Source: JANPCX01 sp031431125
Lineage (GTDB): Bacteria; Pseudomonadota; Gammaproteobacteria; Burkholderiales; Burkholderiaceae_C
Direction: 5' to 3'
Assembly (NCBI GenBank): GCA_031431125.1
Contig: JANPCX010000087.1
Span: 16,464-80,463, forward strand
Length of the DNA stretch: 64,000 nt
Of this stretch, positions 1-8,178 are shown piece after piece (position 1 is the first letter of the stretch; every line of letters starts with the position of its first letter). A model generated the notes under the pieces. That model ran no database searches, was not told where the DNA came from, and saw only the letters and a program-made list of their open reading frames with translations. Position numbers and translations under genes: made by a program.

Positions 1-9
1 GAGAACTCG

Positions 10-1263
10 ATGAAAAAAATGCTAACCCTGAGTGCGGCCGCATGGGCTGTTTCGAGTGCCGCGTTGGCGCAAAGCGCGGCTCCAACCGTGGAGTTGTACG
101 GTATTGCCGATGCGGGCGTTATGCGTGTGAGCGGCCTCAAGGGAGGCTCTACGAACTTCCTGGCCAGCGGCATCATGGAGGGCACGCGTTGGGGATTGCG
201 TGGCAATGAAGATCTGGGCGGTGGTTACCGTGCCTTGTTCACTCTGGAAAGCCGGGTAGAAATTGACACTGGGGCCATGGGCAACAGGCCGCTGTCTGGA
301 ACTCAACTCCCAGACCGCGCCAGTGTTGCTACCTTGATGGGTTTGCCTGCCAGCTTCCAGCCCTTTGTCACTGCAGTTGGTGCCAATATTGGTACCCAGT
401 CGGCTGGTGTGAACTTAGGCAATAACTTGTTTGACCGCCAAGCGTATCTCGGTTTGGTCACTCCGGTCGGCGGCCTTTTGGCAGGACGCATGTACACGCC
501 AGCTTATGAACTGAATGCCAACTTTGACATCATGAAAACCGAGTCGAGTTTGGCCGCTGGTCAAGTTGGCTCCTTCCCGCAGACAATTGACATTCGCCTG
601 TCCAACTCATTGGCCTACCGAATTCAGAAAGATGGTTTTACTGGGTCGTTCATGTACAGCCTCGGTGAGATCCCCGGCTCAAACTCCAAGGGCCGTTTCT
701 GGGGTGCCATGGGCATGTACAAAGGCTCAGGATACTCGGCTGGTTTGGCGTACAACACGCGAAACAACGAGCTGGGGTCCAAGTCCTTGACCACGGCCAT
801 CGGCGGCGTTTCGGTCAACATCGGCGCTGGCGCACTTAACTTCATGGCGGCAGACATCAAAGACGACAACCCAGCCAACTTGTCCACCATTGCGGCTGGC
901 TTGCCCGGCGGTGTGGCAGGTTCGGTTGGCTTGCCAGTGCAAAACGCTTTCATCAACGCTTTGAAACTTGATGGCCTTTTGTTGCATGTGGGCTATCGAC
1001 ACGTGATGGGCGCTAACACCATTTCCGTCGCTTACACCCAGTACAACGACAAACGCCCGAACAACGCGGACACGGCATCCTATGGTGTGGCCTACACCTA
1101 TGCCCTTTCCAAGCGAACCGACATCAACGCCATCATGACGCGGTTCAATAATTCTGGCTTGGGGCAGGCGGCTCCCGGTCAGGCCGGTTTCTTGGGTGGG
1201 GTGACCGAAACTGCGGGCCGCGACTCGACAAGCGTTGCTTTGGGCTTGCGACATCGTTTCTAA
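10..1263 (+). CDS. Gram-negative porin (Burkholderiales OmpC-like)
   Basis: Outer-membrane general porin, probably a 16-stranded trimeric beta-barrel for passive diffusion of small hydrophilic solutes. The first 20 residues (MKKMLTLSAAAWAVSSAALA) are a Sec signal peptide cleaved before QSA. The mature protein opens with VELYGIADAGV, the usual first strand of betaproteobacterial porins, contains GLRGNEDLGGGYRALFTLES, and ends GLRHRF, with the C-terminal Phe used as the BAM recognition signal. At 417 residues it is slightly longer than the usual 350-400. The start sits 9 bases from the window edge, so its promoter is not visible; a GAGAA lies just upstream. It is monocistronic, closed by a terminator. 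The solute cannot be told from sequence. Confidence 0.93.
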   Translation: MKKMLTLSAAAWAVSSAALAQSAAPTVELYGIADAGVMRVSGLKGGSTNFLASGIMEGTRWGLRGNEDLGGGYRALFTLESRVEIDTGAMGNRPLSGTQLPDRASVATLMGLPASFQPFVTAVGANIGTQSAGVNLGNNLFDRQAYLGLVTPVGGLLAGRMYTPAYELNANFDIMKTESSLAAGQVGSFPQTIDIRLSNSLAYRIQKDGFTGSFMYSLGEIPGSNSKGRFWGAMGMYKGSGYSAGLAYNTRNNELGSKSLTTAIGGVSVNIGAGALNFMAADIKDDNPANLSTIAAGLPGGVAGSVGLPVQNAFINALKLDGLLLHVGYRHVMGANTISVAYTQYNDKRPNNADTASYGVAYTYALSKRTDINAIMTRFNNSGLGQAAPGQAGFLGGVTETAGRDSTSVALGLRHRF

Positions 1264-1281
1264 AGCACTTGCTGCTGAACC

Positions 1282-1310
1282 AAACCCTGCCTCGGCAGGG
1301 TTTGTTTTTT
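1282..1310 (+). terminator. Rho-independent terminator of the porin gene
   Basis: AAACCCTGC and GCAGGGTTT form a stem around a TCG-type loop, followed by GTTTTTT. It lies about 20 bases after the porin stop codon. Confidence 0.9.
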
Positions 1311-1401
1311 GCTGACCTACAGTCAGGCCTTGGTCGGCCGAAAACAAGATAACAAGCTTTTGAATTGAACAGCGACCTGAGGTCGGGCAGGGTGTGTCGG
1401 T

Positions 1402-2169
1402 ATGTTTGCGCAGTTTTTCATCGGTCACAGTGGTTCTCCCCGCAGATGGCGTTTGCTGGTCGTGACGGCCATGCTCTCTGGGTGTGCGGCGACCGTGCCA
1501 CCGGATTCCAGCAGCCAAGAATCGGCGGTGACGCCACTTGGTTTTGAAGGCTGGACCCACAAAACACTTCCAGGCAAGCGGCCAACCCGCTACCAAGTGA
1601 CGGAGTCAGAGGGGCGTCCGATAGTGCGGGCCGATGCGGATGCAGCCGTCAGCCTGTTTCGCCGTGGGTTGAGAATTGAAGCGAATCAACTCGGATCTAT
1701 CGAGTTTGCTTGGCGAGTTCAAGCTTTGCTGGACAGGGCCGACCTGACGCAGCGTGGGGTGGAAGACGCGCCGGTGCGGTTGTTGCTCGCTTTTGAAGGT
1801 GACCGCAGCACATTTTCGGCAAGAAACCGCATGCTGTCCGACCTGTCTCAAACCCTGACTGGCGAGCCCTTGCCCTATGCCACGCTGATGTATGTGTGGG
1901 ACAACCAAGCCCAAGTGGGGACTGTCATTCCCGCCGGCAGCGGCACCGACCGGATACGCAAGTTGGTGCTGGATTCAGGCCCGGCGTTGACAAAAACTTG
2001 GCGCACCCATGTGCGTGACATTGCGGCCGACTACCGCCTGGTTTTTGGCGAAGAACCAGGCGCCTTGGTGGCCGTGGCTCTCATGACCGACAGTGACAAC
2101 ACCCGCACCCGTGCTCAAGCGTGGTACGGGCCGGTTCGCATCGTGGACAGCGCAGGACAGCCACGGTAG
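1402..2169 (+). CDS. DUF3047 family lipoprotein
   Basis: A 255-aa protein that I assign to the DUF3047 family from its overall pattern: a globular beta-rich domain with a WRVQALL segment, ARNRMLSDLSQTLTGEPLPYATLMYVWDNQ, and a C-terminal DIAADYRLVFGEEPGALVAVALMTDSDNT..AWYGPVRI block. The N-terminus has basic residues, a hydrophobic stretch and a lipobox (LSGC, Cys near residue 28), so it is probably a membrane-anchored periplasmic lipoprotein. The family has no established function; a sugar-binding-like beta-sandwich is only a guess. It stands alone, 91 bases after the porin terminator, and converges with amn with 31 bases between stop codons. Confidence 0.75.
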   Translation: MFAQFFIGHSGSPRRWRLLVVTAMLSGCAATVPPDSSSQESAVTPLGFEGWTHKTLPGKRPTRYQVTESEGRPIVRADADAAVSLFRRGLRIEANQLGSIEFAWRVQALLDRADLTQRGVEDAPVRLLLAFEGDRSTFSARNRMLSDLSQTLTGEPLPYATLMYVWDNQAQVGTVIPAGSGTDRIRKLVLDSGPALTKTWRTHVRDIAADYRLVFGEEPGALVAVALMTDSDNTRTRAQAWYGPVRIVDSAGQPR

Positions 2170-2200
2170 CGAATCAAAAATCGAAACCGAAGGCGACTTG

Positions 2201-3694
2201 CTACTGAAACGCGACCTCGGCGAAGCTGCGCAACTTGCGGCTGTGCAATTGGCCACCGCCCGCATCACGCAGCAGTTCAATGGCGCGTATGCCAATGCGC
2301 AGGTGTTGATCGACGCGCTCGCGGTAAAAGTGGTTGGCCATGCCGGGCAGTTTGATTTCGCCGTGCAAGGGTTTGTCACTCACGCACAACAATGTGCCGT
2401 AGGGCACACGGAAACGGAATCCGTTGGCGGCGATGGTGGCGCTTTCCATGTCGAGTGCAATGGCACGGCTTTGACTGAAGCGGCGTTCCGGGGTGCTCTG
2501 CGCATTGCGAAAAGGCAGCAGCTCCCAGTTGCGGTTGTCGGTGCTGGCGACAGTGCCGGTGCGCATGATGCGTTTGAGCTCGTAGCCTTGCAGTTGCGTC
2601 ACTTCGGCCACGGCCGCCTCTAAGGCCACTTGCACCTCGGCCAGTGGTGGGATGGGCACCCACAGTGGCAAGTCTTCGTCCAGAACATGGTCTTCGCGCA
2701 CATAGCCATGGGCCAGCACATAGTCCCCGAGGGCTTGTGAATTGCGCAAGCCGGCGCAGTGGCCGAGCATGATCCAGGCGTGGGGCCGCAGTACCGCGAT
2801 GTGGTCGGTGATGGTTTTGGCATTGGCCGGCCCCACGCCAATGTTGACCATGGTGATGCCCGAGCCGTCTTCACGCACCAAGTGGTAGGCGGGCATTTGC
2901 GGCAAACGGGGTGGTGGTGCGCCCGTGTTGTCGCCTGTTTGCGGTGCCAGGCCGGCGCGACGTGTGACGACATTGCCTGGTTCGACGAAGGCTTGGTACT
3001 CGCTGTCGGCTTGGGCCATGCGTTCGTGGCCGAGGCGCACGAACTCATCGATGTAAAACTGGTAGTTGGTGAAGAGCACGAAATTCTGAAAATGCTCAGG
3101 CGCGGTGCCGGTGTAGTGGCGCAGGCGGTGCAGCGAGTAGTCCACGCGCGCCGCAGTGAACAGGGCCAGGGGCTGGGCCTCGCCGGGGCGGGGCTCATAG
3201 GTGCCGTTGGCAATGCCATCGTCCATGGCGCCGAGGTCGGGCAGGTCGAACTGGTCGCGCATCAAGAGGCGGCGCGAGGCGTCGAGCGAGCCCTCCAGGT
3301 GGTCATGTTCGCCCAACGAAAAATGCACGGGAATGGGCTGGCCACTGGTGCCAATTTCCAGTTCCACTTGGTGGTTGCGCAGCAGCAGTTTGAATTGCTC
3401 AAGGTAGTAGTTGGCGAAAAGGTCGGGCCGGGTGAGGGTGGTTTCAAACGTGCCGGGTCCCGCGACAAAACCATAGCTCAGGCGTGAATCGGCACGCACC
3501 ACGGTGTCGGTGTGCACGCGCACAAAGGGGTAACAGGCCCGCACGTGTTGATCAAGCACTTCGCCCGACACAAAACGCTGCAAGGCGCCGCGTAAGTGGT
3601 CCACGCTGGATTGATAAATGGCTTGCACCTGGGCCAGGGCCAGGGCGGGATCACTGAAGCGTGCGGGGGCAATGAAAGGTGGCGCGGTGGACAT
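2201..3694 (-). CDS. amn: AMP nucleosidase
   Basis: Hydrolyses AMP to adenine and ribose 5-phosphate, a cytoplasmic purine-salvage and energy-charge enzyme. At 497 aa it is close to the E. coli enzyme (484). The N-terminal AMP nucleosidase domain (SYGFVAGPGTFETTLTRPDLF, about residues 70-95) precedes a C-terminal nucleoside-phosphorylase-like catalytic domain, with MVNIGVGPANAKTITDHIAVLRPHAWIMLGHCAG and the ALDMESATIAANGFRFRVPYGTLLCVSDKPLHGE block that binds ribose. The ATG has an AAGGAG ribosome site 7 bases upstream. The gene is monocistronic; the 599-bp palindromic element lies about 120 bases upstream, so its promoter must lie in 3695-3811 or inside that element. Confidence 0.95.
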   Translation of the reverse strand: MSTAPPFIAPARFSDPALALAQVQAIYQSSVDHLRGALQRFVSGEVLDQHVRACYPFVRVHTDTVVRADSRLSYGFVAGPGTFETTLTRPDLFANYYLEQFKLLLRNHQVELEIGTSGQPIPVHFSLGEHDHLEGSLDASRRLLMRDQFDLPDLGAMDDGIANGTYEPRPGEAQPLALFTAARVDYSLHRLRHYTGTAPEHFQNFVLFTNYQFYIDEFVRLGHERMAQADSEYQAFVEPGNVVTRRAGLAPQTGDNTGAPPPRLPQMPAYHLVREDGSGITMVNIGVGPANAKTITDHIAVLRPHAWIMLGHCAGLRNSQALGDYVLAHGYVREDHVLDEDLPLWVPIPPLAEVQVALEAAVAEVTQLQGYELKRIMRTGTVASTDNRNWELLPFRNAQSTPERRFSQSRAIALDMESATIAANGFRFRVPYGTLLCVSDKPLHGEIKLPGMANHFYRERVDQHLRIGIRAIELLRDAGGGQLHSRKLRSFAEVAFQ

Positions 3695-3811
3695 GGGGCT
3701 CCTTGGTCAGTTCGGCGTATTCTGATCGTGCTGGGGTGTGCCGTCACTGCAAGCCGAGGATACTGCCGCAGAATCCATCGAAGTTGAGCGCGGCCTTTCT
3801 TGGGCTAACGC

Positions 3812-4410
3812 GCTATTGATGCGGCCCCTTGAAGTCTGAGCTGCCGGTCTGGGGGAGACCATCGTTTGGTGCAGGACAGCCGTTGTTTGATGCACCGCGC
3901 CGGGAATTCGCCCCGGCATGGCGACTTACTTTCTTGCTGGTGCAAGAAAGTAAGCAAAGAAGCACCTCAACACCAGCCTATTTGGGCAGTGGTGGTTTGA
4001 CGCGTCAGTGCCGACGTGGAGTCTGGATTCGGCTAGTAGCCACTGGCCCTCGGGCGACGTTTTCTCGGCGTCTTGTCCAAACACTGCGAAACGCTACGAG
4101 CCCCTGGCATGCCAAGAGCTGCGGCAGATGCGTTCAACGGTTGGTGCGACAAGCCGCCGAGAAAACGTCGCCCGAGGGCTTGTGGTGCCAAGCTGAACCA
4201 GCGCATCCACCCCGATCCCGTTTCGAATTGTCACGCCTCAAATAGGCTGGTGTTGAGGTGCTTCTTTGGTGACTTTCTTGCACCAGCAAGAAAGTTACTC
4301 GGCATGCCGGGCCGAGACCCGGCGCGGTGCATCAAACAACGGCTGTCCTGCACCAAACGATGGTCTCCCCCAGACCGGCAGCTCAGACTTCAAGGGGCCG
4401 CATCAATAAC
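3812..4410. repeat. 599-bp element with 175-bp terminal inverted arms
   Basis: The left arm (3812-3986) and right arm (4236-4410) are inverted copies of each other with only scattered mismatches. They share TTGAAGTCTGAGCTGCCGGT, ACCATCGTTTGGTGCAGGAC and CACCTCAACACCAGCCTATT. A second nested inverted pair, 4045-4077 and 4147-4179 (CCTCGGGCGACGTTTTCTCG), leaves about 70 bases in the centre. The whole could fold into one long cruciform or hairpin. Short ORFs cross it in several frames but none has a convincing start site or homology I recognise. There is no transposase, so it resembles a non-autonomous mobile or palindromic intergenic repeat. No clear target duplication is visible. Confidence 0.85.
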
Positions 4411-5389
4411 CTCGTAACCACTGGTCTCCTGTCGACAAACCGGCAGGTACTAGCAGCCAGCGGGCCGCATTTGCATCCAGGCGGAGGTGGGCACTCCACC
4501 AAGCGGTGCTGATGCTGGAAATCAAGCCATGCTGGCTTGCTTCGTTCGAAGTAGCCGCTGGCTCGCGCGACAAGCGCCTGAACGCCGCGCTGGTGGCCGG
4601 GTTGCCGGCGAATGTGAAATGGTCGGCGTCTTGCAGCAGCAGTTCGGCTTTGGCACCTGCTGGAAGGCCCTGATAAACCGAACGCCGCTTGGCAACGGCC
4701 GCTTGCACATCCGTTTCGCGCGCCAGCGGGTCGCCGTCCAACGTGCCTGTCATGCACAACACCGGTCGTGTGATGTGACCGAAAGCCTCTTTGGGCCGCA
4801 TGCGGTCGTTGCCCAAGTTGGGGCTGAGCCATAGAAATGATTTGAGCCTCGCCTCTGCCAACCGCGGCCGCCCCATGCCGTAGTGCTGACCCGCCAGTGC
4901 CTGCGCGGTTTGGGCGCCGAAGCTGTGGCCAGCCAAGCCGATGGCGTCGCGTTGACACGCCGCCCAGGGGCTGGCGTTTTGTTTGGATTGGCGTTCGATT
5001 TCATCCAAGGCGAATTGCACGTCTTGCACCCGAGCCACCAGCTCTTGCGCCGACGCTGCCGCGCGCAAGGCCCGCGGCCCTTGGCTTTTCAAGAGTGTGG
5101 TGTCGCTGCCCACATGCTGCAAATTCAAAACCATGAAACCGGCCGCTTGCCAGGCATCGCTCCAGACGGCGCTGCCGTCTTTGCTTCCGCCCAAGCCGTG
5201 TGAGAACAACACCAGCGGCCAGGGCCCCGGGGACGTTGGCAGCCGCAGTCGCCAGGGAATCAAACGGCCGCGGGCCGGGTCTGTCCACTCGCCATCGGTC
5301 CAGTTGGCGGTGGCCGCGGCCTGGCCCCACAAGGGCCATCCGGTGGCCGCCAAACAAGTCAGAAGTTGTCGTCGGGTTACTGTGTCCAT
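4403..5389 (-). CDS. Tat-exported alpha/beta hydrolase (dienelactone/PET-hydrolase-like fold)
   Basis: A 328-aa secreted esterase or lipase-like enzyme of unknown substrate. The chosen start gives MDTVTRRQLLTCLAATG, a twin-arginine signal. PWPLVLFSHGLGGSKDG supplies the oxyanion-hole strand, GLAGHSFGAQ the nucleophile elbow (Ser156), TGTLDGD the probable acid loop and DADHFTFAG the catalytic His. An open frame runs upstream to 5557 but has no signal sequence there, so 5389 is preferred. The last residues (TGDQWLRGY) are encoded at the edge of the 599-bp palindromic element, so the native C-terminus may have been altered by its insertion. It lies 65 bases after the rhodanese gene and could be the fourth cistron of the chromate operon. 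Confidence 0.8.
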   Translation of the reverse strand: MDTVTRRQLLTCLAATGWPLWGQAAATANWTDGEWTDPARGRLIPWRLRLPTSPGPWPLVLFSHGLGGSKDGSAVWSDAWQAAGFMVLNLQHVGSDTTLLKSQGPRALRAAASAQELVARVQDVQFALDEIERQSKQNASPWAACQRDAIGLAGHSFGAQTAQALAGQHYGMGRPRLAEARLKSFLWLSPNLGNDRMRPKEAFGHITRPVLCMTGTLDGDPLARETDVQAAVAKRRSVYQGLPAGAKAELLLQDADHFTFAGNPATSAAFRRLSREPAATSNEASQHGLISSISTAWWSAHLRLDANAARWLLVPAGLSTGDQWLRGY

Positions 5390-5454
5390 GAGTGCAGTGT
5401 GACGCTGCTTCCTGCCCTCCTCATGTGCCAGCCGCAAAGTTTTGCAAAGACGGA

Positions 5455-5787
5455 TCAGCCTTTGCCCGTCAAGGCGCCACCGGCCAGAGCCCAAGCCTCG
5501 ATGCCGCCTTCCAGGAATCGTGCCCTGATGCCCAGGGCTTGCAAGCTGCTGGCGCAATTGCGACCCACTTCGTGGCCGTGCACACAGTAGACCACCACCT
5601 GGTCCGAGCCGGGCAAGGTGGCGCCCCAGGTGTCGACCGTGGCGGGATCCTGCCAGTGCGCGCCCACCATGCGTGAGGTGGCTTGATCAAAGACAGCCGC
5701 TCGTCGCACATCAATCAAGCGGGGTGGATGGGCGGACTGCAGCGCCTGCTGTAACTCGCCGACGGTGATGCTGGATGATGAATTCAT
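5455..5787 (-). CDS. Rhodanese-domain protein coupled to chrA
   Basis: A single-domain rhodanese of 110 aa, probably cytoplasmic. It begins ITVGELQQAL, contains the RLIDVRR strand typical of the fold, and has the active-site loop VVVYCVHGHEVGRNC with Cys68 as the expected sulfur-accepting residue; LEGGIEAW closes the domain. Its ATG overlaps the chrA stop as ATGA, so it is almost certainly translated from the chr mRNA. A role in handling thiol or sulfur damage during chromate reduction would fit but is inferred only from position. A much longer open frame in this register (to 7092) is the shadow of chrA. Confidence 0.88.
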   Translation of the reverse strand: MNSSSSITVGELQQALQSAHPPRLIDVRRAAVFDQATSRMVGAHWQDPATVDTWGATLPGSDQVVVYCVHGHEVGRNCASSLQALGIRARFLEGGIEAWALAGGALTGKG

Positions 5788-7148
5788 AAGAGTTCTTTCG
5801 AAAACTGCCACAACAAACCCAAGAGGCCAGACCCCAAGATCACGCTGATCACGCCCCGCTTGAAAACAAAGAGTGCGATCGCCGCCAGCGCACCGATGAC
5901 CACGGCTGGCCACTCGAACGGCCCGGAGAACCCCACTGGCCAGAGCACGTGGTACGCGAAGAACAAAGCCAAGTTGACGATGACACCCACCACGGCTGCG
6001 GTGATGCCGGTGAGCGGCGCCGTGAACTGCAACTTGCCGTGGGTGGACTCGATGAAAGGGCCGCCCAAAAAGATGAACAAGAAGGAGGGCAAGAAGGTGA
6101 AGAAGGTCACCACGCTGGCCGCGGCCGCACCGGCGAGAAAAAGTGAGTCGCTGCCAAAAATGGCTTTGGTCCAGCCGCCCACAAAACCGACGAAGGACAC
6201 CACCATGATCAGCGGGCCGGGTGTGGTCTCTCCCAGGGCCAGGCCGTCCATCATTTGCGCTGTTGTGAGCCATTGGTGGTGTTCCACCGCCCCTTGAAAC
6301 ACATAGGGCAGCACCGCATAAGCACCACCAAAGGTCAGCAGCGCCGCTTTGGTGAAAAACCAGGCCATTTGGGTGAGCACGGCGTCCCAGCCGTAGGTCA
6401 GCAACAACGCCCCCATCGCGGTCAACCACAAACCCAGGCAGACGGTCAGCACCCGGGCGAAACGTCCCCAACGAAACAGCGCATGTGTCGGTGTTGGGGT
6501 GTGATCGTCGATCAACGAAGGTTGTTTTGACTCCATCGCATCGCCTTTTTTCTTCGATGCGCCATGTCCACCACCGAGAGCGAACTTGGCCGGCGCGAGA
6601 CGCCCGCCGACACAACCTGCGATTCCCGCCAGCAGCACGATCAAGGGGAAGGGCCAATCGAGCGCAAAGATGGCCACAAACGCGGCGATGGCGATGCTCC
6701 AAGTCCAGCTGTTTTTCAAGGTGCGCGAGCCGATGCGGTAAGCCGCCGACACCACGATGGCGGTGACGGCCGGTTTGATGCCATACAGCACACCGGCCAC
6801 CGCGGGCAGTTGCCCATAGGCCATGTAAACCCAGGCCAGGCCGATCAAGATGAAAAGCGAGGGCAGCACAAACAGCACCCCGGCCACAAGACCGCCCCAG
6901 GTGCGGTGCATGAGCCAGCCGATGTAGGTGGCGAGTTGCTGCGCCTCCGGGCCGGGCAACACCATGCAGTAGTTCAGCGCGTGCAGAAAGCGCTGCTCGG
7001 AAATCCAGCGCCGGCGCTCCACGAGCTCGGTGTGCATCAAGGCAATTTGACCGGCGGGCCCGCCGAAACTGATGAAGCCAAGTTTCAGCCAATAAAACAA
7101 TGCCTGGCGAAATGACACCGTGGGGGCGGAAGTAGCGGGTGCTGTCAT
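5784..7148 (-). CDS. chrA: Chromate transporter ChrA (two-domain CHR family)
   Basis: Inner-membrane chromate efflux protein of the long CHR family, 454 aa. Two homologous halves are visible. The first starts FRQALFYWLKLGFISFGGPAGQIALMH and contains VLPGPEAQQLATYIGW; the second starts LTQMAWFFTKAALLTFGGAYAVLPYV and contains GLALGETTPGPLIMVVSFVGF. The FGGP/FGGA and PGPEA/TPGPL pairs are the family hallmarks. A soluble, Lys/His-containing linker of about 45 residues joins the halves. ATGA overlaps link it to chrB upstream and to the rhodanese gene downstream. The family confers resistance by exporting chromate. Confidence 0.95.
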   Translation of the reverse strand: MTAPATSAPTVSFRQALFYWLKLGFISFGGPAGQIALMHTELVERRRWISEQRFLHALNYCMVLPGPEAQQLATYIGWLMHRTWGGLVAGVLFVLPSLFILIGLAWVYMAYGQLPAVAGVLYGIKPAVTAIVVSAAYRIGSRTLKNSWTWSIAIAAFVAIFALDWPFPLIVLLAGIAGCVGGRLAPAKFALGGGHGASKKKGDAMESKQPSLIDDHTPTPTHALFRWGRFARVLTVCLGLWLTAMGALLLTYGWDAVLTQMAWFFTKAALLTFGGAYAVLPYVFQGAVEHHQWLTTAQMMDGLALGETTPGPLIMVVSFVGFVGGWTKAIFGSDSLFLAGAAAASVVTFFTFLPSFLFIFLGGPFIESTHGKLQFTAPLTGITAAVVGVIVNLALFFAYHVLWPVGFSGPFEWPAVVIGALAAIALFVFKRGVISVILGSGLLGLLWQFSKELL

Positions 7149-8089
7149 GGAGCGACTTTCAATGCGGCATAAAGGCTGTCAAAAACGGGCAGGGCGGCGG
7201 CGAGCAGGGCATCGTCATCGGTGTGCAGGGCTTGCAGGCCACGCACCATGGTTTCCACGCCGGCGGCTTCGTCCATGGGCAGGCCGCCCACGTCAATGAA
7301 GTGCACCAATGCACCCAGTCGCAACACGGCGGGGTCGCTGTCCAGCCCAAAGGCCTGGGCCACCACCTCGAAAGTGACGTGCTTGCCCACGTGGCTGAAA
7401 CGTGCGCCATCGAAATCAAAACCCAGGGCATTTTTGGGGCAGCGACTGGCTTGTTTCAGCCAGATGAAACGGGGCTCGGCATCGATGAAACGCACCACCA
7501 ACCAGGCGGTGGCCAGCCTGTCTACCCAAGGGCGCTGGCGTGTGGCCCAGGTTTGGCCTTGGAAGTCGGCCACGTTCAACGATTCAACGCGGGCGACAGC
7601 GGCGCTGGGTTCCCCGGGCGACAGGCGGGCCTGGATGTCGTTTTGAAGGGTCAGCCAGTGGCTGCGCGCTTTGTCGCTGGTGCTGTCGGGAAAGAAGTCG
7701 GTGGTTTGCAGGGATTCGAAAGTCGCACCCAAGGTGCGCAAACGCTGACGCAGCAGGGTGTCGCTTGCGCTGCGCAACTGCTGGCGCGTTTCCTTGAGCG
7801 ACTGGATGAAGGCCTGGTAGGCGCTGCTGCGGTCAAACAAGGCTTGGAACTGCGCCTCTTGGTCTTCATCGCGCGCGGTCAGCGTCAGCATGTGGGCGAC
7901 GGCACCCGCGGCTCGGATGTCCGCTTCGAGGGTCCACAAATCGCCGGCGGTGGATGCAGTTGCGGGCAAGAGGTAGACGCCGTCCCTCAGCGTGGCGCAA
8001 GCGGTGGCCTTGAGCGCACGCCAAACGCGCACCCGCAAGCCGCTTGGCGAGGTGGGCAAGGTGGCGGTGAGAATCAACCAAGGGGTCAT
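7145..8089 (-). CDS. chrB: Chromate resistance/sensor protein ChrB
   Basis: A 314-aa ChrB. The N-terminal part (WLILTATLPTSPSGLRVRVWRALKATACATLRDGVYLLP) matches the ChrB N-terminal domain; the C-terminal part (RPWVDRLATAWLVVRFIDAEPRFIWL and FSHVGKHVTFEVVAQAFGL) matches the ChrB C-terminal domain. In characterised chr operons ChrB acts as a chromate-responsive regulator of its own promoter. No ribosome-binding site precedes the ATG: the base before it is the last base of a perfect 33-bp palindrome (8090-8122). That suggests a leaderless transcript with the operator overlapping the promoter. It is the first gene of chrB-chrA-rhodanese, perhaps with the hydrolase. Confidence 0.92.
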   Translation of the reverse strand: MTPWLILTATLPTSPSGLRVRVWRALKATACATLRDGVYLLPATASTAGDLWTLEADIRAAGAVAHMLTLTARDEDQEAQFQALFDRSSAYQAFIQSLKETRQQLRSASDTLLRQRLRTLGATFESLQTTDFFPDSTSDKARSHWLTLQNDIQARLSPGEPSAAVARVESLNVADFQGQTWATRQRPWVDRLATAWLVVRFIDAEPRFIWLKQASRCPKNALGFDFDGARFSHVGKHVTFEVVAQAFGLDSDPAVLRLGALVHFIDVGGLPMDEAAGVETMVRGLQALHTDDDALLAAALPVFDSLYAALKVAP

Positions 8090-8122
8090 GTAGCAAGTAT
8101 CTCATATTGAGATACTTGCTAC
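8090..8122 (-). promoter_or_regulatory. 33-bp perfect palindrome at the chrB start; putative operator/promoter
   Basis: Arms of 15 bases (GTAGCAAGTATCTCA and its exact complement) flank TAT. Read towards chrB, GATACT lies 6 bases before the ATG and TTGTAG lies 17 bases further upstream; they are weak -10 and -35 matches that would place the transcription start at or next to the A of the ATG. The palindrome would then cover the whole promoter core, a natural site for a dimeric repressor, perhaps ChrB itself. The palindrome is observed; promoter and repressor are inferred. Confidence 0.7.
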
Positions 8123-8178
8123 AAATTGCCTCGGCGATCATCACCTTCGACCTGGTGGTGAGTCAGCCTTTGAAGGCT

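Noticed and set aside
3829..4245. Small ORFs inside the 599-bp palindrome
   Set aside because: They arise from both arms in several frames, lack ribosome sites and have no recognisable domain.
5455..7092. 545-aa open frame spanning the rhodanese and most of chrA
   Set aside because: Only its last 110 residues look like a protein; the rest is an Arg/His-rich antiframe of chrA.
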